From Lachnospiraceae bacterium (lineage in GTDB: Bacteria > Bacillota > Clostridia > Lachnospirales > Lachnospiraceae): a DNA stretch of 64,000 bases. The notes under the pieces are model-generated. The model did not search any database. It saw only the letters and a list, made by a program, of their open reading frames with translations, and had not been told where the DNA came from. This document shows positions 7,903-16,814 of this stretch, piece by piece; position 1 is the stretch's first letter, and each line of letters starts with the position of its first letter. The position numbers and the translations under genes are program-made. Location of the stretch: the NCBI GenBank assembly GCA_004558185.1, contig SFDP01000008.1, positions 36,517 through 100,516 on the forward strand, written 5' to 3'.

Positions 7903-8664
7903 TTGAAAAGAAATCAAATTATGATTACAGCTTTAGCGGTGATGATTGCGGTAGCAGGGTACCTGAATTTTGCCGGGAATAAACTGAAGGAAGAAACCCT
8001 TGTGGTGAATGATGAGATGCTGATGGAAGAGGATCGAACGGCATTACTGGACCTGTCGGAGGAAGATATAGCCTCAGACATTGAAAGTATGGATCAGGAG
8101 GCACAGCTTACAGAGAACTACCTGGATGAGGGTATGCAGGAGTCAGGCCAGTTATCCCGTGTGGAGGTGGATTTGACGGCTAATGGTGAAGAGGCTATGG
8201 ATGAAGTAGTGGCGGCTGCGGGAGATAACGTTAATGGGGGAGAACAGTCGGCAGATTCCAAGACCATAGAGGGAACTCCGGGAGAGGCTGTTTTTACCAG
8301 TACGCAGGCTGTGTCCACCCTGTCTGCTGCAAAGCTCCTGAAGGAGCAGACCAGAGCAAAAAACAAAGAAGCCCTGACCGAAATTGTAAATAATCAGGAG
8401 CTGGATGCTTCACAGAAGCAGGAGGCTGTTGCAGGAATGGTGGCCATGACGGACTTGAGTGAACGTGAAATGGAGGCAGAGATTCTTCTGTCGGCAAAAG
8501 GGTTTCCGGAGTCTGTAGTAAGCATCAGCAACGATGGTGTTGATGTTGTGGTCTGTGCGGCTGCCCTGACAGATGCCCAGTTAGCACAGATTATGGACAT
8601 TGTTTCCAGAAAGACGGAAGTTTCTGCGGAAAAGATAATTATCAGCCAGGTATCGGGAAAATAA
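7903..8664 (+). CDS. spoIIIAH: Stage III sporulation protein AH
   Basis: Mother-cell partner of forespore SpoIIQ; together they make the zipper across the intermembrane space. The N-terminal helix (ITALAVMIAVAGYLNFAGN, about 6-24) is followed by an acidic linker, then the YscJ/FliF-like C-terminal domain, including LDASQKQEAVAGM and AEILLSAKGFPESVVSISN. The TTG at 7903 is preferred because AGGAG lies 8 nt upstream and gives a KRNQI N-terminus typical of clostridial homologues; the ATG at 7897 is only 2 nt from that SD. Last gene of the operon. Confidence 0.92.
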   Translation: MKRNQIMITALAVMIAVAGYLNFAGNKLKEETLVVNDEMLMEEDRTALLDLSEEDIASDIESMDQEAQLTENYLDEGMQESGQLSRVEVDLTANGEEAMDEVVAAAGDNVNGGEQSADSKTIEGTPGEAVFTSTQAVSTLSAAKLLKEQTRAKNKEALTEIVNNQELDASQKQEAVAGMVAMTDLSEREMEAEILLSAKGFPESVVSISNDGVDVVVCAAALTDAQLAQIMDIVSRKTEVSAEKIIISQVSGK

Positions 8665-8683
8665 TGCTATTTTATCTAAAGTA

Positions 8684-8692
8684 TGTTATACT
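8684..8692 (+). promoter_or_regulatory. Extended -10 promoter before prfC
   Basis: TGT followed by TATACT (8687-8692) forms an extended -10 element 41 bp upstream of the prfC ATG; the -35 is poor. It would separate prfC from the sporulation operon. Confidence 0.4.
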
Positions 8693-8733
8693 ATTTGGAA
8701 CTATGTAAAAAGCTACTTATTGGAGGAGATAAC

Positions 8734-10332
8734 ATGGGAAACTATGAAAATGAAATAAAGAAGAGAAGAACCTTTGCGATCATTTCCCACCCGGATGCGG
8801 GAAAAACAACACTGACAGAGAAATTCCTGCTCTATGGAGGTGCCATTAATCTTGCAGGGAGCGTAAAAGGGAAGGCCACAGCCCGGCACGCAGTTTCCGA
8901 CTGGATGGAGATCGAGAAGGAGAGAGGAATTTCCGTCACCTCTTCCGTACTGCAATTCAATTATGATGGTTATTGTATCAATATCCTGGATACTCCCGGG
9001 CATCAGGACTTCTCAGAGGACACCTACAGAACGTTGATGGCTGCAGACTCGGCAGTAATGGTCATTGATGCCTCCAAGGGTGTGGAAGCACAGACCAGAA
9101 AGCTGTTCAAGGTATGTGTGATGCGTAAAATTCCTATCTTCACATTTATCAATAAAATGGATCGGGAGGCCAATGATACCTTTACGCTTCTGGATGAGAT
9201 CGAAAAAGAGCTGGGGATTGCGACCTGCCCTGTTAACTGGCCGATTGGCTGTGGGAAGAATTTTAAAGGGGTTTATGACAGAGAAAGCAGAACTGTGGTA
9301 ACCTGGTCTGATACACAGAAGGGTACAAAGGAGGGGGAAAGCCAGATCATTCCGCTTTCCGATGAAGGGAAACTGACCGACCATATTGGCGAAGCTGCTA
9401 AGACCCAGCTTTTAGAAGAAATCGAGCTTCTGGATGGAGCCAGTGCCGAATTTGATTTGCAGGAGGTACAAAAGGGAGAGCTTACCCCTGTATTCTTCGG
9501 TTCAGCATTGACCAATTTTGGAGTAGAAATTTTTCTCCAGCATTTTTTGAAGATGACGACCACCCCCCTGCCCAGGATGTCGGATCAAGGCCTTATCGAT
9601 CCGGTGGGGGAAGAGTTTTCTGCCTTTGTATTTAAAATTCAGGCTAATATGAATAAGGCCCATCGGGACCGGATTGCCTTTATGCGTATCTGCTCCGGCA
9701 GGTTTGAGGCGAATATGGAAGTGAAGCATATTCAGGGAGGAAAGGTAATGCGGCTATCTCAGCCTCAACAGCTTATGGCCAGTGAGAGAAAGATACTGGA
9801 AGAAGCCTATGCAGGGGATATTATCGGAGTTTTTGATCCGGGAATTTTCTCCATTGGAGACACCATAAATATGCCAAAGGCAGGCTTTCGCTATGAAGGC
9901 ATTCCTACCTTTGCACCGGAGCACTTTGCCAGAGTACGCCAGATGGATACCATGAAGAGGAAACAGTTTGTAAAGGGAATCACCCAGATCGCACAGGAGG
10001 GAGCTATCCAAATCTTTCAGGAATTCAATACCGGACTGGAAGAAATTATTGTGGGTGTGGTAGGGGTACTGCAGTTTGATGTACTAAAATATCGTTTGGA
10101 GAATGAATATAACGTTGAAATACGTTTGGAGAAGCTCCCTTACGAGCATATCCGCTGGATTGAGAATAAGGATGAGGTGGATGTGGACAGGCTTACCGGA
10201 ACCTCCGACATGAAAAAGGTTAAGGACATGAAAGGGAATCCGCTCTTGCTGTTTGTAAATGCCTGGAGTGTAGGGATGACTCTGGATCGAAATAAGGATT
10301 TAGTCTTATCCGAATTTGGGAAAAACAATTAG
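8734..10332 (+). CDS. prfC: Peptide chain release factor 3 (RF3)
   Basis: Translational GTPase that recycles RF1/RF2 from the ribosome after peptide release. The 532-residue protein has G1 SHPDAGKTTLTE (about 18-29), G2 with ERGISVTSSV, G3 DTPGHQDF and G4 NKMDRE, then the RF3-specific domains II and III. The start at 8734 (MGNYENEIKKRRTFA) has TTGGAGGAG 6-7 nt upstream; an earlier in-frame ATG at 8683 overlaps the promoter region. It stands between spoIIIAH and the lipoprotein gene with no functional link to either. Confidence 0.95.
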   Translation: MGNYENEIKKRRTFAIISHPDAGKTTLTEKFLLYGGAINLAGSVKGKATARHAVSDWMEIEKERGISVTSSVLQFNYDGYCINILDTPGHQDFSEDTYRTLMAADSAVMVIDASKGVEAQTRKLFKVCVMRKIPIFTFINKMDREANDTFTLLDEIEKELGIATCPVNWPIGCGKNFKGVYDRESRTVVTWSDTQKGTKEGESQIIPLSDEGKLTDHIGEAAKTQLLEEIELLDGASAEFDLQEVQKGELTPVFFGSALTNFGVEIFLQHFLKMTTTPLPRMSDQGLIDPVGEEFSAFVFKIQANMNKAHRDRIAFMRICSGRFEANMEVKHIQGGKVMRLSQPQQLMASERKILEEAYAGDIIGVFDPGIFSIGDTINMPKAGFRYEGIPTFAPEHFARVRQMDTMKRKQFVKGITQIAQEGAIQIFQEFNTGLEEIIVGVVGVLQFDVLKYRLENEYNVEIRLEKLPYEHIRWIENKDEVDVDRLTGTSDMKKVKDMKGNPLLLFVNAWSVGMTLDRNKDLVLSEFGKNN

Positions 10333-10371
10333 ATTCCCTAAAAGGTGGATGGCCTTGGGAGAAAGGGGCAG

Positions 10372-11625
10372 ATGATGAAAAAAATGACAGTTTTACTGCT
10401 GCTTATCTTTTTATTGAGTGGCTGCTTATTTTTCGGAGAAACTACCCGGGACACGGTGCTGAGAGAGGAGCAGCCAGTCTTAGAGAGCGGACTACCCGAA
10501 ACGGCGGCAGAGGAAAGAGAAAGAGAAGAAGCCAAAGCGCAGCAGGAGACAGAGGCTGAGCCGGATTTGGAAGGAAAGCTGCTTTCCGCAGAAAAAAAGG
10601 CGGATATGCTTCGCAATCAGCAGCATTTATATGCCTTCTCCACACTTCAGGTAACAGAACAAAACTTATATGTGGAGATGCTCTATGCCCTGACTAATTA
10701 TGCAGGGGAAATGGAGGTTTCTACTGTAGAAACAGGAGAAATCGATAAAATTTTCCAATGCGTGATGCTGGATCATCCGGAGATTTTTTATGTGGATGGC
10801 TATTCCTTCAATAAATATACGCTGGGAGAGCGGGTAGAAAAGATTACCTTTGCCGGGACCTATATTTACAGCCGGGAAGAAAAAGCTACCAGAGAGAGGC
10901 TGATTGAAGAAAAGATTGGACAAATAATCCGAGAAATACCGGACAGAGCTTCTGATTATGATAAAGTAAAGTTTGTCTATGAATGGATCATCGGTAATAC
11001 GGAATATGACAGGGAAGCCTTGGACAACCAGAATATCTGCTCGGTATTCTTACAAGGGCGCTCCGTGTGTCAGGGGTATGCAAAGGCGGCTCAGATCCTT
11101 CTGCAAAGACTTGGAATTCCGGCTCCCCTGGTTACGGGAACGGTAGAAAATGGTGAAGGACACGCCTGGAATTTGGTCAGTGTGGATAATGCCTGGTATT
11201 ATTTAGATACTACCTGGGGAGATGCCTCTTACCTGTTCCAGAATGGGGAGCAGGCCATGAGTCAGAAGATGCCGGAAATCAACTATGACTACCTTTGCGT
11301 AACCAGTAAGGAGTTGTTAAGAACCCATAGCTTTAGCGGCTTGATCCCACTGCCTGACTGTCAGGCCATGGAGGCCAATTACTATGTGCGTGAGGGCGCC
11401 TGGTTTAAGGAAATGAACTGGGAGCAACTGAAAACACTGGTAGATCGATATAACCAGGAAGGAAGAGAAACTCTTACTTTAAAATGCGCCAATGAAGAGA
11501 TTTATCAGGAAATGCTCGAACAGCTATTGGGAGAGCAGAGGATTTTTGACTATCTTAAACCCGAAGGAGACAGTATTTTGTATACCGATTCGGACAGACA
11601 GTTAAGTATAACCTTCTGGCTATAG
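10372..11625 (+). CDS. Lipoprotein with transglutaminase-like domain
   Basis: Predicted secreted lipoprotein of 417 residues. The N-terminus has a lipoprotein signal peptide ending in the lipobox LLSGC (Cys near residue 17), then an acidic low-complexity stretch. The transglutaminase/protease-like core has the expected catalytic triad: Cys in GRSVCQGYA, His in GEGHAWNLV, and Asp in YLDTTWGD. Such domains act as cysteine peptidases or cyclases in the cell envelope; the substrate is unknown. The ATG at 10372 (or 10375) follows GAAAGGGG; an in-frame GTG at 10345 would spoil the signal peptide. The gene follows prfC closely and may be co-transcribed. Confidence 0.82.
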   Translation: MMKKMTVLLLLIFLLSGCLFFGETTRDTVLREEQPVLESGLPETAAEEREREEAKAQQETEAEPDLEGKLLSAEKKADMLRNQQHLYAFSTLQVTEQNLYVEMLYALTNYAGEMEVSTVETGEIDKIFQCVMLDHPEIFYVDGYSFNKYTLGERVEKITFAGTYIYSREEKATRERLIEEKIGQIIREIPDRASDYDKVKFVYEWIIGNTEYDREALDNQNICSVFLQGRSVCQGYAKAAQILLQRLGIPAPLVTGTVENGEGHAWNLVSVDNAWYYLDTTWGDASYLFQNGEQAMSQKMPEINYDYLCVTSKELLRTHSFSGLIPLPDCQAMEANYYVREGAWFKEMNWEQLKTLVDRYNQEGRETLTLKCANEEIYQEMLEQLLGEQRIFDYLKPEGDSILYTDSDRQLSITFWL

Positions 11626-11675
11626 AAGCCTTCAGCCCTGAACCAAAATAAATACTAGGCAAAAAAAATATACAA

Positions 11676-11684
11676 TGGTATAAT
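11676..11684 (+). promoter_or_regulatory. Extended -10 promoter before the asp23-nusB-recN run
   Basis: TGG followed by TATAAT (11679-11684) lies 36 bp before the GTG start at 11721; no clear -35. It may start the long housekeeping operon that follows. Confidence 0.45.
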
Positions 11685-11720
11685 AAAAAGTAATTATAGC
11701 CAGAATAAGGAGGTAAACTC

Positions 11721-12104
11721 GTGGAAAAAGAGTATAATAGAAGTATATATTGCATACAGGATGACAAAAGTATGGGAACAGTGCAGATTTCCGACGATGT
11801 GATTGCGGTAATTGCCTGTCTTGCAGCTACAGAGGTAAAGGGGGTAGCTGCCATGGCAGGAAATCTGCCTAAGGAGCTTTTGAGCAAGGCAGGAAGAAAG
11901 AATCTGTCCAGAGGAGTCAAGGTGGCGCTTCAAGGCCGTAAGGTAAGAATAAGCCTTGCTATTATGATGGAATATGGCTATAACATTCCCGGTACCTGTA
12001 CCAAGGTTCAGGACAGAGTAAAATCCGCTGTGGAGAATATGACAGGACTTACGGTAACGGATGTGGATATTCGGATTGCCAGTGTAGATATGCAGAAAAG
12101 ATGA
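11721..12104 (+). CDS. Asp23/Gls24 family protein (YqhY-like)
   Basis: A 127-residue Asp23/Gls24 (DUF322) protein. Members are small alkaline-shock/envelope-associated proteins; the YqhY subgroup, next to nusB in Firmicutes, is linked to lipid (acetyl-CoA carboxylase) homeostasis in Bacillus. Family features are GTVQISDDVIAVIACLAATEVKGV (about 18-41), RGVKVALQGRKVRISLAI, and PGTCTKVQDRVKSAVENMTGLTV. Start is GTG with AAGGAGG 7 nt upstream. In Bacillus it sits between accBC and nusB; accBC is absent here. Confidence 0.9.
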   Translation: MEKEYNRSIYCIQDDKSMGTVQISDDVIAVIACLAATEVKGVAAMAGNLPKELLSKAGRKNLSRGVKVALQGRKVRISLAIMMEYGYNIPGTCTKVQDRVKSAVENMTGLTVTDVDIRIASVDMQKR

Positions 12105-12116
12105 GTGGAGTCACCG

Positions 12117-12527
12117 ATGAATAGGAGAAGTTTACGGGAACAGGTTTTTAAGCTGCTGTTTAGGGTAGAATTCAATCCGGCTGAAGAATTGGAGGAGCAA
12201 TGCCGTCTGTTTTTAGAGAATGAGGAGTTGCCCATGTCTTCTCAGGATGAAGAATATATTCGGGACAGATTTTCTTCCATCAGAGAGAAGCTGGAAGAAA
12301 TTGACGCTATGATCAATCAGAAAACCAAAGGCTGGACAACAGCAAGAATGGGCAAAGTGGATCTGACCATTATTCGTCTGGCTGTATTTGAAATGAAATT
12401 TGACGGGCTTCCAGAAGGCGTGGCGATCAACGAGGCGGTCGAACTGGCCAGAAAATTTGGTCAGGAGGAATCCGGGGGCTTTGTGAATGGCGTTCTGGCC
12501 AGGTTTACAGATGCGAGGCGGGATTAG
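12117..12527 (+). CDS. nusB: Transcription antitermination protein NusB
   Basis: NusB binds boxA RNA with S10/NusE in rRNA antitermination complexes. The 136-residue all-helical protein has the N-terminal RRSLREQVFKLLFRVEF and C-terminal family elements (AVFEMKF, PEGVAINEAVELARKFG, SGGFVNGVLARF). The ATG at 12117 has a GGAG-type SD; a GTG at 12105 is in frame directly after the previous stop. Follows asp23 within 12 bp, the conserved order. Confidence 0.93.
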   Translation: MNRRSLREQVFKLLFRVEFNPAEELEEQCRLFLENEELPMSSQDEEYIRDRFSSIREKLEEIDAMINQKTKGWTTARMGKVDLTIIRLAVFEMKFDGLPEGVAINEAVELARKFGQEESGGFVNGVLARFTDARRD

Positions 12528-12547
12528 CCCATATACAGGAATAGTTT

Positions 12548-13786
12548 ATGTCCAATATTTATACAGTCACACAAATTAATCGGTATATTAAAAATATGTT
12601 CACGCAGGACTATTTATTACAGTCTGTCAGCATCCGGGGTGAGGTCAGCAACTGTAAATATCATTCCTCTGGACATATTTATTTTACGTTAAAGGATCGG
12701 GAAGGAACCTTAAGCTGCATCATGTTTGCCGGATATCGGAAGGAACTGAACTTTCTTCTTCAGGAAGGGCAGCAGGTGGTGGTGCAGGGAGGAATCGCCG
12801 TTTATGAGAGAGACGGCAAATACCAGCTTTATGCCCGCAAAATAGAAAAAAGCGGAGAAGGGGCTTTATTTGAAGAATTCCAGAGATTGAAGGCCAGATT
12901 AAAGGAAAAAGGGCTTTTTGAAAATATGTATAAGCAGCCTGTACCTGCCTATATACGAACTCTTGGGGTAGTGACGGCTTCTACGGGCGCTGCCATTAGG
13001 GATATTGTTCAGGTCGCTAAAAGGAGAAACCCCTTTCTGCAGATTCTGCTTTATCCGGCCGTGGTACAGGGGGAGGCTGCTGTGCCCAGCATTGTGAAGG
13101 GAATCCGGGCTTTAGAGCAGGTCGGAGTGGATGTGATGATTGTTGGCCGGGGAGGCGGTTCTTTAGAGGATTTATGGGCCTTTAACAGTGAAGAGGTAGC
13201 TCAGGCTGTATTCGACTGCAGTGTACCCATTATTTCTGCGGTAGGGCATGAAACAGACACCACGATCATCGACTATGTGGCCGATCTGCGTGCACCTACG
13301 CCTTCTGCAGCAGCAGAGTTGGCGGTCTATGATGTATATGCTTTCTTTCTTCAGCTAAGGGAGAGAGAAGACAGCCTTAGACAGTATATGCAAAAAAGAA
13401 TTCAGATAGAAAGAATGAGGCTGGAGCAAAAAAGCCTGAGACTGAAAGCCCTTAGTCCTTTGAATCAGATTCGGGAGAAGCGCTTTTGGTGTATTCGCAG
13501 TGAGGAGATTTTACGGGAAACCATGGAGAAGCGTTTAAGGCATAAGCGAGTGGAACTGGAGCTTTGGATAGAACGCCTTCAGGGACTTTCCCCTTTAGAA
13601 AAGCTGAAGCAGGGATATTCTTATACGGTAAATAAGCAGGGAGAAAATATCCGGGACATTGCCCAGGTGGAGCAGGGAGAAGAATTGACCATTTATGTAA
13701 CCAATGGACAGATTGTAACTCAGGTAAAGGAGATACAGGGTGGCAAAGAAGAAAGAGAATCAACTGACGCTGGAGGAGGCGCTTAA
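12548..13786 (+). CDS. xseA: Exodeoxyribonuclease VII large subunit
   Basis: Catalytic subunit of ExoVII, which degrades single-stranded DNA to oligonucleotides. The 412-residue protein has an N-terminal OB-fold (about 1-100, with VRGEVSNCKYHSSGHIYFTLKD-type sequence), the catalytic domain with GVVTASTGAAIRDI, VGRGGGSLEDLWAFN and AVGHETDTTIIDYVADLRAPTPSAAAE (about 130-260), and the coiled-coil C-terminus. Its last 47 bp overlap the start of xseB in another frame, so the two subunits are probably translationally coupled. Confidence 0.96.
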   Translation: MSNIYTVTQINRYIKNMFTQDYLLQSVSIRGEVSNCKYHSSGHIYFTLKDREGTLSCIMFAGYRKELNFLLQEGQQVVVQGGIAVYERDGKYQLYARKIEKSGEGALFEEFQRLKARLKEKGLFENMYKQPVPAYIRTLGVVTASTGAAIRDIVQVAKRRNPFLQILLYPAVVQGEAAVPSIVKGIRALEQVGVDVMIVGRGGGSLEDLWAFNSEEVAQAVFDCSVPIISAVGHETDTTIIDYVADLRAPTPSAAAELAVYDVYAFFLQLREREDSLRQYMQKRIQIERMRLEQKSLRLKALSPLNQIREKRFWCIRSEEILRETMEKRLRHKRVELELWIERLQGLSPLEKLKQGYSYTVNKQGENIRDIAQVEQGEELTIYVTNGQIVTQVKEIQGGKEERESTDAGGGA

Positions 13787-13964
13787 GAAGCTGGAGGAAA
13801 CGGTAACGAAGCTGCAGTCCGATGAAATTTCTCTTGAAGAATCCTTTCAAGTATACCAGCAGGGGATGGAATATGTGAAGTTTTGCAGCCAGACCATTGA
13901 TCAGGTAGAGAAAAAGGTATTGGTACTGAATCAGGAGGGAGAGCTGGATGAACTGGGAGAATGA
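13740..13964 (+). CDS. xseB: Exodeoxyribonuclease VII small subunit
   Basis: A 74-residue helical subunit that coats the coiled-coil of XseA. Family pattern: LTLEEALKKLEETVTKLQSDEISLEESFQVYQQGMEY, shown here in pieces at residues about 8-44. The GTG start at 13740 overlaps xseA by 47 bp, and its 3' end overlaps ispA by 17 bp, giving three interlocked genes. Length is normal. Confidence 0.93.
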   Translation: MAKKKENQLTLEEALKKLEETVTKLQSDEISLEESFQVYQQGMEYVKFCSQTIDQVEKKVLVLNQEGELDELGE

Positions 13965-14844
13965 GAGCCAGAAGAGAATTGAAGAGCTCGAGAACATCAT
14001 CAGAGCATATTTACCTGCAGAAGAAGGCTATCAGAAAAGAGTAATTGAAGCGATGAATTACAGCATACTGGCAGGAGGAAAAAGAATTCGTCCCATGCTG
14101 ATGCTGGAAACCTACCGCCTTTTTGGCGGGAAGGACAAGATTATCGAACCATTTCTTGCGGCCATAGAGATGATACATACCTATTCCCTGGTTCATGATG
14201 ATCTGCCGGCCATGGACGACGATGAATACCGTAGAGGAAGAAAAACCACCCACATAGTATATGGGGAGGCAATGGCAATATTAGCAGGAGACGGCCTCCT
14301 TAACTTAGCCTTTGAAACGGCCTGCCGGGCCTTTGATATGGAGCCACATCATCCCCATATAGGCAGGGCTCTCCAGATTCTGGCAGGAAAGGCAGGAATC
14401 TATGGAATGATAGGTGGACAGACGGCAGATATTCAGGCAGAGGGGATGAAGCAGGATGAGGTGACAGAAGAACTGCTGTTATTTATTCACGAGTATAAGA
14501 CGGCTGCCCTGATTCAGGAGGCCATGATGATCGGTGCACTGCTGGCAAAGGCAGAAGAGAATAGGCTTGAGGCTGTAGAGAAAATTGCCCGTAATATCGG
14601 CGTGGCTTTTCAGATTCAGGATGATATTCTGGATATTACCGGCTCTCTGGAGGTGTTAGGCAAGACCGCCGGAAGTGACAGGAAAAATGATAAAGTGACC
14701 TATGTAACTCTGAAAGGTATGGAGCAGGCTAAGAAGGATGTAGAAAATCTTTCTGCGGAGGCCATCACCCTGCTGGAGTCTTTTGAAGAAAAGAACGAAT
14801 ACCTGAATCAATTGATTTCCTATTTGATTCATAGGGAAAAATAG
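13948..14844 (+). CDS. ispA: Polyprenyl synthetase (farnesyl/geranyl diphosphate synthase)
   Basis: Short-chain trans-prenyl diphosphate synthase, condensing isopentenyl diphosphate with DMAPP/GPP to make FPP, the precursor for undecaprenyl-P and quinone-type lipids. The 298-residue protein has both Asp-rich Mg sites: HDDLPAMDDDEYRRG (first, about 89-103) and QDDILD (second, about 229-234), plus GGKRIRP. Product length (C15 versus C20) cannot be read with certainty. It lies just before dxs, so early and late isoprenoid steps are adjacent. Confidence 0.92.
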   Translation: MNWENESQKRIEELENIIRAYLPAEEGYQKRVIEAMNYSILAGGKRIRPMLMLETYRLFGGKDKIIEPFLAAIEMIHTYSLVHDDLPAMDDDEYRRGRKTTHIVYGEAMAILAGDGLLNLAFETACRAFDMEPHHPHIGRALQILAGKAGIYGMIGGQTADIQAEGMKQDEVTEELLLFIHEYKTAALIQEAMMIGALLAKAEENRLEAVEKIARNIGVAFQIQDDILDITGSLEVLGKTAGSDRKNDKVTYVTLKGMEQAKKDVENLSAEAITLLESFEEKNEYLNQLISYLIHREK

Positions 14845-14895
14845 AAAGAAGGAGGCAAAGGTTGAAGGCATTGAATTCTTTCAACCCGGAATGCC

Positions 14896-14947
14896 GATGT
14901 ACAAAGTTCCTGTGATGAAAAAGCTGCAGAAGCAGCGGAATGAGAGG
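14896..14947 (+). repeat. Leader hairpin element, copy a (before dxs)
   Basis: A ~52-nt repeat reading GATGTACAAAG...AAAAAGCTGC-AGAA-GCAGC-GGAATGAGAGG. The stem GCTGC/GCAGC is at 14923-14936 and the closing GAGAGG (14942-14947) serves as the SD for dxs. Same layout as the copies near 46079 and 57518; shortened near 20833. Confidence 0.65.
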
Positions 14948-14951
14948 AAAT

Positions 14952-16814
14952 ATGCTTCTTGATCAGATTAAGAAACCTAACGATATAAAAGCACTTGAGC
15001 CTGTGGATTATGACAGGCTGGCAGAAGAAATACGTGAATTTTTGATCCATTCGATCAGTGAAACCGGAGGCCATCTGGGATCCAATCTGGGTGTGGTGGA
15101 GCTTACTATGGCTCTTCATCTGGCATTTAAGCTTCCAGAGGACAAAATCATCTGGGATGTAGGACATCAGTCTTATACCCACAAACTCCTGACTGGAAGA
15201 AAGGAAGGCTTTGGAAACCTGAGAAAATATGGAGGAATGAGCGGTTTCCCCAAACGAGGAGAAAGTGACTGTGACTGCTTTGATACGGGGCACAGCTCCA
15301 CCTCTCTTTCTGCAGGTCTGGGCTTTGTCAGGGCAAGAGAGCTAAAGGGAGAGAATAATTATGTGGTTTCCGTAATCGGTGACGGTGCACTTACCGGAGG
15401 AATGGCCTATGAGGCATTGAACAATGCGGCCAGAATGGATACCAATTTTATAATCGTACTGAATGATAACAATATGTCTATTTCCGAGAATGTGGGAGGA
15501 ATGTCCAAATATTTGAATAATGTACGAACTGCTGACCATTATTTGAATATGAAGGAAGGGATTTATCAGTCCCTTCTCAAAACAAGGCATGGACAGGTTA
15601 TTGTAGACAGTATCCGAAGAGCTAAAAGCAGTGTGAAGCAGTTAGTGATTCCCGGAATGTTTTTTGAGGATATGGGGATTACCTATTTAGGCCCGGTAGA
15701 CGGTCATGATGTTAATGGACTGATTAAGGTATTACGGGAGGCTAAACGGTGTAAAACCGCAGTGCTGGTTCATGTGCTTACCCAGAAGGGGAAGGGGTAT
15801 GAGCCGGCAGAAAGACATCAGGCCAGATTCCATGGAGCAGAGCCTTTCGATATCGAAACCGGCGTACCAAAAAAAATGAAAACCAAGGCAAATTACACCG
15901 ATGTATTTTCAACGGTAATGATAAAGCTGGCCAGGAGAAATCCAAAGGTGGTTGCCATTACGGCAGCCATGCCGGAGGGAACAGGGCTTAAACGGTTTAG
16001 AAATGTTTTCCCGGAGCGGTTTTTTGATGTGGGAATTGCAGAGCAGCACGCAGTAACCTTTGCAGCAGGACTGGCAGCGGCGGGAATGAAGCCTATTGTG
16101 GCCGTATATTCATCCTTTTTGCAAAGAGCCTATGACCAGATCCTGCATGATGTGTGCATTCAGAATCTTCCGGTGGTATTTGCCATCGACCGTGCAGGAC
16201 TGGTAGGAAGTGACGGGGAAACGCATCAGGGAATTTTTGATCTTTCCTATCTTTCCTCCATTCCCAATATGCATATTATGGCGCCCAAAAATAAGTGGGA
16301 GCTTTCTGATATGATGAAGTTTGCCGTAGCATTCGAAGGGCCTATTGCAGTCCGTTATCCCAGAGGAGAGGCCTATGACGGGCTGGAGCTTTTCCGATCC
16401 CCTATTCACTTTGGCAAGGGCGAGGTGCTCTATGAGGAGGAGGATATTGCCCTGTTGGCAGTAGGAAGCATGGTAAAGGTGGCTGACGAGGTAAGGAAAA
16501 ACCTGAAAAAGAGAGGATATTCCTGTACCCTTGTTAATGCCCGTTTTATCAAACCCATCGACGAGGAGCTGATCAGGAAATTGTGTAAGGAGCATAAGCT
16601 GCTGGTCACTATGGAAGAGAATGTTGAAAGCGGAGGCTTTGGTGAGAAGGTGCTTAGTTTCGTGAATCGAGCAGGACTGAAGCGGAAAGTGGAGACGATC
16701 ACTTTGGCAGACGAATACGTGGAGCACGGCAATGTTGATTTATTAAAGCAGGAAGTAGGTATAGATGCAGACAGTATAACTGCCCGTGTAATGACGGCCT
16801 ACGTGGGATTGTAG
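14952..16814 (+). CDS. dxs: 1-deoxy-D-xylulose-5-phosphate synthase
   Basis: Thiamine-diphosphate enzyme that makes DXP from pyruvate and glyceraldehyde-3-phosphate, the first step of the MEP isoprenoid pathway. The 620-residue protein has the N-terminal GGHLGSNLGVVE, the ThDP/Mg motif GDGALTGGMAYEALNNA (about 146-162), the pyrimidine-domain DVGIAEQHAVTFAAGLA with the catalytic Glu, and a C-terminal transketolase domain. The start at 14952 is 5 nt from GAGAGG of the leader repeat; ATG 14940 lies within that repeat. Next to ispA and tlyA. Confidence 0.96.
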   Translation: MLLDQIKKPNDIKALEPVDYDRLAEEIREFLIHSISETGGHLGSNLGVVELTMALHLAFKLPEDKIIWDVGHQSYTHKLLTGRKEGFGNLRKYGGMSGFPKRGESDCDCFDTGHSSTSLSAGLGFVRARELKGENNYVVSVIGDGALTGGMAYEALNNAARMDTNFIIVLNDNNMSISENVGGMSKYLNNVRTADHYLNMKEGIYQSLLKTRHGQVIVDSIRRAKSSVKQLVIPGMFFEDMGITYLGPVDGHDVNGLIKVLREAKRCKTAVLVHVLTQKGKGYEPAERHQARFHGAEPFDIETGVPKKMKTKANYTDVFSTVMIKLARRNPKVVAITAAMPEGTGLKRFRNVFPERFFDVGIAEQHAVTFAAGLAAAGMKPIVAVYSSFLQRAYDQILHDVCIQNLPVVFAIDRAGLVGSDGETHQGIFDLSYLSSIPNMHIMAPKNKWELSDMMKFAVAFEGPIAVRYPRGEAYDGLELFRSPIHFGKGEVLYEEEDIALLAVGSMVKVADEVRKNLKKRGYSCTLVNARFIKPIDEELIRKLCKEHKLLVTMEENVESGGFGEKVLSFVNRAGLKRKVETITLADEYVEHGNVDLLKQEVGIDADSITARVMTAYVGL

